Positions 5,531 to 11,201 of a stretch of 12,819 bases of DNA are shown piece after piece. A program made the position numbers and the translations under genes. The notes beneath the pieces were generated by a model that was not told where the DNA came from, made no database searches, and saw only the letters and a list, made by a program, of their open reading frames with translations. The DNA comes from JAAYCI01 sp964370165 (lineage in GTDB: Bacteria; Bacillota; Clostridia; Oscillospirales; Ruminococcaceae). The stretch spans positions 1 through 12,819 of the forward strand of contig CAYJIG010000059.1 of NCBI GenBank assembly GCA_964370165.1. The letters run 5' to 3'. Positions within the stretch are counted from its first letter, which is position 1; each line of letters starts with the position of its first letter.

Positions 5531-6364
5531 ATGCCTAAGGTGATGAAAACAGGCGGAATCAATGTGCTGGATAATGTTGTCAAGATTCGTGATTTGGCGC
5601 CTAGTCACTTAGCGTATAAAAAACAGAGCAAGCCTAAGAAAGACGCCGAAGAAAACCCGAAAGACGCTTTTGTAGCAGAAGAATTTGCGGAAAATGAAGA
5701 CGAACAAAAGCAAGAAGATGTGATAGCGACGGATGACCTTGAAAGCGGCTATACAGAAGAAAAAATCGGCTCAGGAATAAAAGAAGAAATTTTGCAAGCG
5801 GCTATGGCAGAGTCGGGACGGATTATTGAAGACGCTGTACGAAAAGCTGAGGAAATTCAAAGCCAAAAACTGCAAGAAGGCCAAAGCGAGATAGATCGTC
5901 TTAAACTTGAAGCTGTCGAAGAAGGCCGCAAAGAAGGCGCAAGTTCGGTGACAAATGAAATAAAAGACATAGCCGAAAAGATGGAAAATGGAATAGCAAG
6001 CTTTGAGGCTGAACGCGCTGGATTTGAAGCGGAGTACGAACAACAACTTAAATGGCTGGCAATAGAGATAGCCGAGAAAGTACTTGCAAAAAAAATCGAT
6101 CAAAATGATGCTGAAGTGTTTGAAATGGTGGAAAAAGCTGTGCAAGGCATAAAAAATGAGCCATGGATTCGCCTGGAAGTATCAAAGGAAATGACAGCGC
6201 TGATAGATAAGCTGACAGATTTCTTTGCCACATGGGAACAAGTGGAAGTGAGCGCTGTGCCCACAGAAAAAGGCGAAGTGCAGATTGAGACACCGTCCGG
6301 GATAGTGGACGTGTCCCTAAAAACCCAAATAGCAAATTTGAAACAATACTTCACCACCACATAA
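5531..6364 (+). CDS. fliH: FliH, export ATPase regulator/stator
   Basis: A peripheral cytoplasmic protein that dimerises, binds the FliI N-terminus and anchors the ATPase to the export gate and C-ring; related to the V/F-type ATPase peripheral stalk. The 277 residues fall in the range of Gram-positive FliH. It has an acidic, low-complexity N-terminus (about 30-85), a long helical region rich in E, K and A (85-170, including 'EAVEEGRKEGASS'), and the C-terminal domain with 'WLAIEIAEKVLAKKI' (helix) and the closing 'IETPSGIVDVSLKTQIANLK', a diagnostic FliH ending. ATG at 5531 is preceded by AAAGGAG. It lies between fliG and fliI as expected, but the 125-base gap to fliI is long, as the two genes commonly touch or overlap. 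Confidence 0.93.
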   Translation: MPKVMKTGGINVLDNVVKIRDLAPSHLAYKKQSKPKKDAEENPKDAFVAEEFAENEDEQKQEDVIATDDLESGYTEEKIGSGIKEEILQAAMAESGRIIEDAVRKAEEIQSQKLQEGQSEIDRLKLEAVEEGRKEGASSVTNEIKDIAEKMENGIASFEAERAGFEAEYEQQLKWLAIEIAEKVLAKKIDQNDAEVFEMVEKAVQGIKNEPWIRLEVSKEMTALIDKLTDFFATWEQVEVSAVPTEKGEVQIETPSGIVDVSLKTQIANLKQYFTTT

Positions 6365-6489
6365 AGGTGTAAAATGTTGAACTTTGTGGTATACTAAGCT
6401 GTTTGAAATGTGGGTGATAAAAAGCAGGCAAAATAAATATCGCTTTGTATGAACGTACTACATTTTAAAAACAGAAGGCGAGGTTGACT
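6365..6489 (+). promoter_or_regulatory. fliH-fliI gap with a candidate internal extended -10 promoter
   Basis: TATACT (6390-6395) preceded by TGG forms an extended -10 box (TGnTATACT), but no convincing -35 lies 15-19 bases upstream. The same gap carries a seven-codon ORF (6374-6397) with an AAAGGTG binding site, and two more mini-ORFs overlapping by ATGA (6408-6452 and 6449-6487), the last ending two bases before the fliI ATG. These may be chance. A weak internal promoter for fliI-fliJ-fliK is the most economical reading. Confidence 0.3.
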
Positions 6490-7797
6490 ATGAAAAATAT
6501 TACGTTGGCCTCGATTATGCGCCAGACAGAGGATTTATACACAAGAACCGGGAAAATAGATAAAATTGTAGGCATGACAGTGGAAGCCACCGGTCCTGCG
6601 TCTAACATAGGCGATGTATGCCGCATTCAGCTTACAGACGGCAGGGAGATTCTAGCCGAGGTGGTGGGCTTGAAAAAGTCGAAAGTTTTGCTAATGCCAT
6701 ATGAAGACACCGAGGGCATCGGGTATGGAGCTACTGTAATAAACACCGGTACAAAGCTAAAGATAAATGTATGTGATGAGCTTATTGGCAGGACAATTGA
6801 TGCACTTGGGCGGCCAATGGACGGTGGAGATCCCATCCCGGATAGGGGAATTCACTACAATGTTGTGGGCGAGCCGTCAAACCCAATGGACAGACCACGT
6901 ATCGACACACCAATTCAAATGGGCGTAAAGGCAATAGACGGCTTTATCACTATTGGCAAAGGTCAACGTATGGGAATCTTTGCCGGCTCGGGTGTTGGCA
7001 AAAGTACTCTTATGGGTATGCTGGCAAGGAACGTGAAGGCTGACGTAAACGTAATCTCTCTTGTGGGAGAACGTGGCCGTGAAGTGGTAGAGTTTTTGGA
7101 GCGAGATTTGGGCGAAGAGGGTAAGGCTCGTAGCGTGGTAGTGTGTGCCACCAGTGATCAGCCGGCAATGCTTCGTAACAAATGTGCACTTAGCGCAACC
7201 GCTGTGGCAGAATATTTCAGGGACCAGGGTAAAGACGTGCTACTTATGATGGACTCTGTCACTCGTTTTTGCATGGCGCAACGTGACATAGGCCTTGCTA
7301 TTGGTGAACCACCGGTGGCACGTGGATATACACCTTCAATTTACAGCTCGCTACCTAAACTGCTGGAACGTAGCGGAAACTTCAAAAAAGGATCTATTAC
7401 CGGCATTTATACTGTACTGGTAGAAGGCGACGACATGAACGAGCCCATTGCAGACACCGTGCGCAGTATCATAGACGGCCACGTGATGCTTAGCCGTAAG
7501 ATAGCGCAGAAAAACCACTTTCCTGCAATCGATGTGCTGGCTTCCATCAGCCGTTTGATGAACGATATAGCCGACCCACAACATAAAGAAGCGGCCGGTA
7601 GAATGCGTAACTTGATGGCTACATACGAAGATAATGTTGATTTGATTTCCATCGGTGCCTATAAAAGCGGTACAAATCCGGTTTTAGACGACGCCATTGC
7701 CCATATAGACGCTATAAATGGTTTACTGAAACAGCGTGTGGAAGAAAAATACACGTATGATGAAACGGTAAAAATGATGCTGGATGTCGCCAAGTAA
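6490..7797 (+). CDS. fliI: FliI, flagellum-specific type III export ATPase
   Basis: The hexameric ATPase of the export apparatus, homologous to F1-beta, which unfolds and delivers substrates at the membrane gate. I choose ATG 6490 (435 residues), which has AGGCGAGG about 6-7 bases before it, over the in-frame TTG at 6484, which lies too close to that site. An N-terminal beta-barrel domain (about 1-95) is followed by the catalytic core: Walker A AGSGVGKS (165-172), GERGREV (193-199, including the probable catalytic glutamate), Walker B LLMMDS (251-256), and the family-specific 'GEPPVARGYTPSIYSSLPKL' (about residues 276-295) and 'DTVRSIIDGHVMLSRKIA'. All key residues are present, so it should be active. 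Its neighbours fliH and fliJ encode its stator and central-stalk-like partner. Confidence 0.98.
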   Translation: MKNITLASIMRQTEDLYTRTGKIDKIVGMTVEATGPASNIGDVCRIQLTDGREILAEVVGLKKSKVLLMPYEDTEGIGYGATVINTGTKLKINVCDELIGRTIDALGRPMDGGDPIPDRGIHYNVVGEPSNPMDRPRIDTPIQMGVKAIDGFITIGKGQRMGIFAGSGVGKSTLMGMLARNVKADVNVISLVGERGREVVEFLERDLGEEGKARSVVVCATSDQPAMLRNKCALSATAVAEYFRDQGKDVLLMMDSVTRFCMAQRDIGLAIGEPPVARGYTPSIYSSLPKLLERSGNFKKGSITGIYTVLVEGDDMNEPIADTVRSIIDGHVMLSRKIAQKNHFPAIDVLASISRLMNDIADPQHKEAAGRMRNLMATYEDNVDLISIGAYKSGTNPVLDDAIAHIDAINGLLKQRVEEKYTYDETVKMMLDVAK

Positions 7798-7809
7798 TGG
7801 AGTGGGAAG

Positions 7810-8289
7810 ATGAAACGATTTCAGTTTAGCCTACAAAGAATGCTTGGCTTTAAGCGCACCATGTACGAGCGTGCTCGAAACGATCTAGCCCGACTTCGTG
7901 CCCAGAAACTAGCGTTGGAACAGCGCAGGGATAACGCACAATTGCAAATGTTGCAAGTGGATGCCGATTTCAGAGAAAAAGCTGCAAGCAGTGGCGTGGG
8001 TATAAGCGAAGTTACTCAAATGAGCTTTCACAGGGACAATGCCGACAAGCTGATAAAAGAGCTGAATGCGGCTATAGCACTTAAAGATCAAGAGATTGAA
8101 GTGCAGTTGCAGATAGTGATTGCGCTGGACAAAGAAGTAAAAAGCCTTGAAAAGTTGCGTGAGCGTCAGTGGGAAGAATATCAAGCAGAGCTGACACGTG
8201 AAGAAAACGAGAGAATATTGGAGCTGGTCAGCAGACGTTTTACAGACGCACAAAGCGAAAAAGCCAAGGAAGAAGCGGCGTACGGCTAG
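7810..8289 (+). CDS. fliJ: FliJ, export ATPase stalk-like protein
   Basis: A small coiled-coil protein that fits the FliI hexamer like the F1 gamma subunit and links it to FlhA. The 159 residues are slightly above the usual 145-150. It begins 'MKRFQFSLQRMLGFKRTMYERA', the FliJ N-terminal pattern, and the rest is two long charged helices (about 15-70 and 75-150) forming an antiparallel coiled coil, with 'REKAASSGVGISEVTQM' in the turn. The ATG is preceded by GGAGTGGG and starts 12 bases after the fliI stop. Sequence conservation in this family is low; helix pattern, size and position make the call. No MotE/YlxF-like gene follows, unlike in many Firmicutes. Confidence 0.88.
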   Translation: MKRFQFSLQRMLGFKRTMYERARNDLARLRAQKLALEQRRDNAQLQMLQVDADFREKAASSGVGISEVTQMSFHRDNADKLIKELNAAIALKDQEIEVQLQIVIALDKEVKSLEKLRERQWEEYQAELTREENERILELVSRRFTDAQSEKAKEEAAYG

Positions 8290-8308
8290 GTTGTAACACA
8301 AAATATGG

Positions 8309-8368
8309 TTTTTATTCCCCTGTGGAATGAAAATATATGGCTCAAACGGCGGCAAGACGCCAAAGAGC
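8309..8368 (+). other. Tandem hairpins in the fliJ-fliK gap (possible structured leader)
   Basis: Hairpin 1: TTTTTATTCC (8309-8318) with GGAATGAAAA (8324-8333), 10 bp including one G-U, 5-base loop. Hairpin 2: GCTC (8340-8343) with GAGC (8365-8368), enclosing an AAAC/AAA internal loop and GGCG (8348-8351) with CGCC (8358-8361), loop GCAAGA. Neither is followed by a T-run. The second vaguely recalls the first half of a c-di-GMP-I aptamer (CAAAC, GNRA-like GCAA, ACGC then CAAAG), but the rest of that aptamer is not found. I call only structured RNA of unknown role. Confidence 0.35.
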
Positions 8369-8465
8369 AACAGGACTTTGAAAATTTGGTATATTGGTTA
8401 TGTTTTTCATCCGTTAAAGATGAAGGATATACGTAAGGTATGCCGTAAAAAGGAGGTGAAAAAGA

Positions 8466-9743
8466 ATGAATGCATATGCAATGAATCTTTCGATGGGAGC
8501 AATGCTTATTCCGGATACCGGTAGCACAGCTTCTTCGGCAGATCAAACGAGCGCAAGCGAGACTTTTGCCAATATGCTGGATATAATGACAAGCCAAACA
8601 AAACCTGTGGCAAAAAAGCAAGAAAATACCCAAAAGCAGGATAATAACTTGGCGAAGAATGAAAAGCCAGCAGAAGCTGCCACAGCAGACATAGCGCAGA
8701 TTGAAGACGATGTAAAACAGTTGTCGGATATCGAAGACATACAAGGCGTGATATCTGTGCTGAGAGAGTATCTTATGAAACTTTCGCAAGACGATGGCAG
8801 TGAAATGGCGGCGTTGCAGCAGATTATGTCTATGTTACCGGCACAATTACAAGATATGTTGGGCGTGGTAAGTTTTGACGAAATGAATGCAATACTACAG
8901 CAAAATGGCGTGCAAGGTCTACTGGAAATGGTGTTGCAAAACAGCCCGGCGCTACAAGAAGTTTTTTCGCAAGATGTGTTTATGCAATGGTTGTCGCAAT
9001 CAGGCCAAAATGATCTTTTAAAGCTTATGCAACAGCTTCAAGGCAATGAAGGCGAGAATGCAAGTGGATTTTCGCTAAACATGACACACAGCGAGACAAA
9101 TACTTCCCAAAGCAAAAATGCTGAAATGGACTTTATGAACAGCGTGCGTTTAGTCAAAGAGCAAATGGCAAGTGGTACAAAAACAGCCACAGAGAACCCG
9201 GTAACAGATGTAGAAACGTTGCAAAACAGCGTAAACACCGGCGCATTTTTGACAAACACAGGCATGAATATGGTTCAGCTAGGCACAGAGCAAGCGGCGG
9301 TACAAGTACCGGTGCAGGTGCAGGTGATGACAGGTGTGGAAACGGCGGTTCAAAACGGCCTTGAAACACTTACCATAAAACTGGCACCCGAAGGCTTGGG
9401 CGAGCTTACCATTAAGCTGGTATCTACAGGACAAGGCGGTATGCAGCTGAACATCATCGCAAAAAGTGAAGAGGCTATACGCATGCTTGGCAACGAGATG
9501 GACCAGCTTCGCGACAGTTTACGTCCGATGAAAGTGGAAGTAGGCGCAGTGCTCAGTGAAAAACAGTACGAGCTTTTGTCTCAGCAACAGCAGCAGCAAA
9601 ACGACCAAAACCAGCAAGGCTTTGGGAAGATGCGTGGAGCGGCTTACTACAAAGACGAACCGCTGAGTGGACAAGACGAGATTGGTGCTATAGTACAGGC
9701 TTTGGCACAAAAACCACAAAACATGCTGGACGCGTATATTTAG
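8466..9743 (+). CDS. fliK: FliK, hook-length control protein
   Basis: A secreted molecular ruler that sets hook length and then switches the export gate to filament substrates. The 425 residues are typical. The N-terminal about 290 residues are low-complexity (rich in Q, N, S, T, M), as expected for the extended ruler. The C-terminal Flg_hook domain spans about 295-370 with 'LTIKLAPEGLGELTIKLVS' (PEGLGEL at 308-314) and 'MLGNEMDQLRDSLRPMKVEVG'. After it come a glutamine-rich tract (about 373-384) and a short tail. ATG at 8466 is preceded by AAGGAGGTGA, one of the best binding sites in the window. It sits directly upstream of flgD and close to flgE, the genes of the structure it measures. Confidence 0.93.
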   Translation: MNAYAMNLSMGAMLIPDTGSTASSADQTSASETFANMLDIMTSQTKPVAKKQENTQKQDNNLAKNEKPAEAATADIAQIEDDVKQLSDIEDIQGVISVLREYLMKLSQDDGSEMAALQQIMSMLPAQLQDMLGVVSFDEMNAILQQNGVQGLLEMVLQNSPALQEVFSQDVFMQWLSQSGQNDLLKLMQQLQGNEGENASGFSLNMTHSETNTSQSKNAEMDFMNSVRLVKEQMASGTKTATENPVTDVETLQNSVNTGAFLTNTGMNMVQLGTEQAAVQVPVQVQVMTGVETAVQNGLETLTIKLAPEGLGELTIKLVSTGQGGMQLNIIAKSEEAIRMLGNEMDQLRDSLRPMKVEVGAVLSEKQYELLSQQQQQQNDQNQQGFGKMRGAAYYKDEPLSGQDEIGAIVQALAQKPQNMLDAYI

Positions 9744-9764
9744 CATGAGAAAGGAGACTACACA

Positions 9765-10523
9765 TTGAGTGATATTCGTATCGATAGCAATGGCTCTAGC
9801 GTATACAACGGAATAACCGTTAACACGCCTTTTACAGACGAAAGCGAAAACGCCGTAAAAGTTGAAGATTTTCTGCAACTTATGGTGGCACAGCTGGCCA
9901 ATCAGGATTTCATGAATCCGGTGGATGACACACAGTATATTGCACAGCTGGCACAGTTTGCTTCAATGCAGGCAATGCAAGAGCTTAGCCAATATTCACA
10001 AACAAACTATGTGGCGACCCTTGCCGGAAAAACAGTGACGGTGGCAACACTTGGCCTTGGTGGTAGCGTAAGCAGAGACACAGGCATGGTTACCAGCGTG
10101 AACCTTTCAGGCGATACATACACAGTTACAGTTAATGGCAATCAATATGAACTAAGCCAGATAATGAGTATTGATGCAACAGAAAGCATGGTTACCGCAA
10201 ATGAGCTCTCGGATGCAAACGGCATGGCGCTTATCAAAATGGACTCCGATGCAAGTAGTGTTTCTCTTCGCTGGATAGCACCAATAAGTGATGAGACTGC
10301 AGCTGCAGAACTGAGATATGATGTGTACATCTCAGAAAACGGAAACTTGGATCATGACAACGTAAGCGACGTGAAACAGGGCACAAGAGTTGCATCAAAC
10401 CTTAGTGATTTGTCTTACAACATTACAGGTCTTGAAAGTGGAAAAACTTATTTTATCAACGTAGTGGTTCGCAATATTGAGGGCGATGAAGCAGTTTACC
10501 AACATTCAACCATTACAATTTAG
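9765..10523 (+). CDS. flgD: FlgD, hook cap (scaffold) protein with fibronectin-III-like C-terminus
   Basis: The transient cap that guides FlgE assembly at the hook tip. Starts with TTG at 9765, 8 bases after AAAGGAG; no in-frame ATG or GTG lies nearby, and the conserved N-domain begins about residue 30. Residues 32-80 ('KVEDFLQLMVAQLANQDFMNPVDDT' region and 'YIAQLAQFASMQAMQELSQ') are the diagnostic FlgD N-terminal domain. Residues 85-137 form a Tudor-like beta segment ('LAGKTVTVATLGLGG' to 'VNGNQYELSQIMSID'). Short Gram-positive FlgDs end about here; this one, at 252 residues, adds an apparent fibronectin-III fold: 'SVSLRWIAP' (W170), 'RYDVYIS' and 'YNITGLESGKTYFINVVVRN'. In longer FlgDs such a domain is inserted in the Tudor-like part; here it looks appended. 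Confidence 0.93.
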   Translation: MSDIRIDSNGSSVYNGITVNTPFTDESENAVKVEDFLQLMVAQLANQDFMNPVDDTQYIAQLAQFASMQAMQELSQYSQTNYVATLAGKTVTVATLGLGGSVSRDTGMVTSVNLSGDTYTVTVNGNQYELSQIMSIDATESMVTANELSDANGMALIKMDSDASSVSLRWIAPISDETAAAELRYDVYISENGNLDHDNVSDVKQGTRVASNLSDLSYNITGLESGKTYFINVVVRNIEGDEAVYQHSTITI

Positions 10524-10585
10524 AAAACAGCAAGAAGAAATAAACATCTTCTATGCTAGTATGCTTGACAAGGAGGTTAGGCATT

Positions 10586-10978
10586 GTGGCCGTTATAGAT
10601 CAAACGAAGATTAATCGCCCAATTACTACCGGTTTGCCGACTTCCCAAACAGGATCGGTAGCGCAAGAATCCAGCCAGCCATCTGTTCCGTTTTTGCAGG
10701 TGTTGCAACAACAGCTGGAAATTGGTAGTAGTACAACATTTTCAAAGCACGCAGTGTCCAGGGTAGCGGAACGTCAGATTGATGTATCACAACAAAACCT
10801 GGAAAGACTGAACAAAGGCGTGCAACTGGCACAAGAAAAAGGACTTCAGGATGCACTGATTTTGATAGACAAAAGTGCTTATATCGTGAATGCCATGGCA
10901 GGAAAAGTAATCACCGTGACAAGCGAAGCACAACAAGGCAGTGTGTTCACAAACATCGACGGTACCGTCATTGTATAA
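10586..10978 (+). CDS. Flagellar operon protein, TIGR02530 type
   Basis: A conserved small protein of Gram-positive flagellar operons, found between flgD and flgE; its exact role is not established to my knowledge. I choose GTG 10586 (130 residues) because AAGGAGG at 10570-10576 sits 9 bases before it. An upstream in-frame ATG at 10553 has no binding site and adds an unconserved 'MLVCLTRRLGI'. Family marks are 'FSKHAVSRVAERQID' (52-66), 'LAQEKGLQDALILIDKSAYIVN' and the C-terminal 'VFTNIDGTVIV', a nearly invariant ending. The N-terminal about 48 residues are low-complexity. No membrane segment or signal peptide is seen. The charged, soluble make-up and the position suggest an assembly or export accessory factor for hook proteins, but that is inference. 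Confidence 0.88.
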   Translation: MAVIDQTKINRPITTGLPTSQTGSVAQESSQPSVPFLQVLQQQLEIGSSTTFSKHAVSRVAERQIDVSQQNLERLNKGVQLAQEKGLQDALILIDKSAYIVNAMAGKVITVTSEAQQGSVFTNIDGTVIV

Positions 10979-11130
10979 GCCGGACCTAATGCAGGAGGCT
11001 TAGAAACCCCGACTGATTGACGGGTTTCGAATATCTTTACACAATTGTACCGCGTAGTCTGTAAGTACAGGCGAAATTTTTCCGTGCATAAAATATAGAA
11101 TATGCTGTAAACCAGCAAAGCGGAAAATTT
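10976..11130 (+). ncRNA. Structured leader upstream of flgE (candidate RNA element)
   Basis: Three stems occur in succession. (a) TAAGCC (10976-10981, including the upstream stop codon) with GGCTTA (10997-11002), with CCT/AGG nested inside. (b) GAAACCC (11003-11009) with GGGTTTC (11022-11028). (c) AAATTTTTCCG (11074-11084) with CGGAAAATTT (11121-11130, one bulge), enclosing alternative small hairpins GCATA/TATGC or TGCTG/CAGCA. None is followed by a proper U-tract. A weak promoter candidate TTTACA-18-TGTAAG lies at 11036-11065. No known riboswitch consensus is recognised. An RNA element is plausible but unproven. Confidence 0.35.
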
Positions 11131-11163
11131 GTGTAAATGATGCACAATACTCTGTATGACGGT

Positions 11164-11199
11164 ATCAATTCTTTCAAGTTTAACAAAAGGAGAATTGAT
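11164..11199 (+). promoter_or_regulatory. Hairpin sequestering the flgE ribosome binding site
   Basis: ATCAATTCTTT (11164-11174) pairs with GGAGAATTGAT (11189-11199): nine Watson-Crick pairs and two G-U pairs. The GGAG of the flgE binding site (AAAAGGAG, 11185-11192) is inside the stem, and the start codon is 2 bases beyond it. The loop is 14 bases. This would lower flgE translation unless opened by a protein, an alternative fold, a translating ribosome or temperature. Confidence 0.6.
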
Positions 11200-11201
11200 T
11201 T

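Noticed and set aside
6484..6489. TTG 6484 as the fliI start.
   Set aside because: It directly abuts the binding site AGGCGAGG, whereas ATG 6490 is at the correct distance.
8339..8400. c-di-GMP-I (GEMM) riboswitch before fliK.
   Set aside because: Only short motifs of the first half resemble it. The second conserved stem and the closing strand are not found, so only an undefined hairpin is reported.
8327..8524. A 65-codon + strand ORF starting in the fliJ-fliK gap and overlapping the start of fliK.
   Set aside because: No good ribosome binding site, 59 bases overlap with a secure fliK in another frame, and a composition (K-, C- and N-rich) resembling no family I know. Its start codon lies in a hairpin.
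9573..9620. CAG/CAA repeat tract in fliK as a slippage-prone phase-variable repeat.
   Set aside because: The glutamine codons are mixed and short, lie in a naturally Q-rich linker, and triplet changes would keep the frame.
10553..10585. ATG 10553 as start of the TIGR02530-type gene.
   Set aside because: No ribosome binding site precedes it, the extra residues are unconserved, and AAGGAGG fits the GTG at 10586.
11003..11040. Intrinsic terminator after the TIGR02530-type gene.
   Set aside because: The GAAACCC/GGGTTTC stem is followed by GAATATCTTT rather than a U-run, so termination is not supported.
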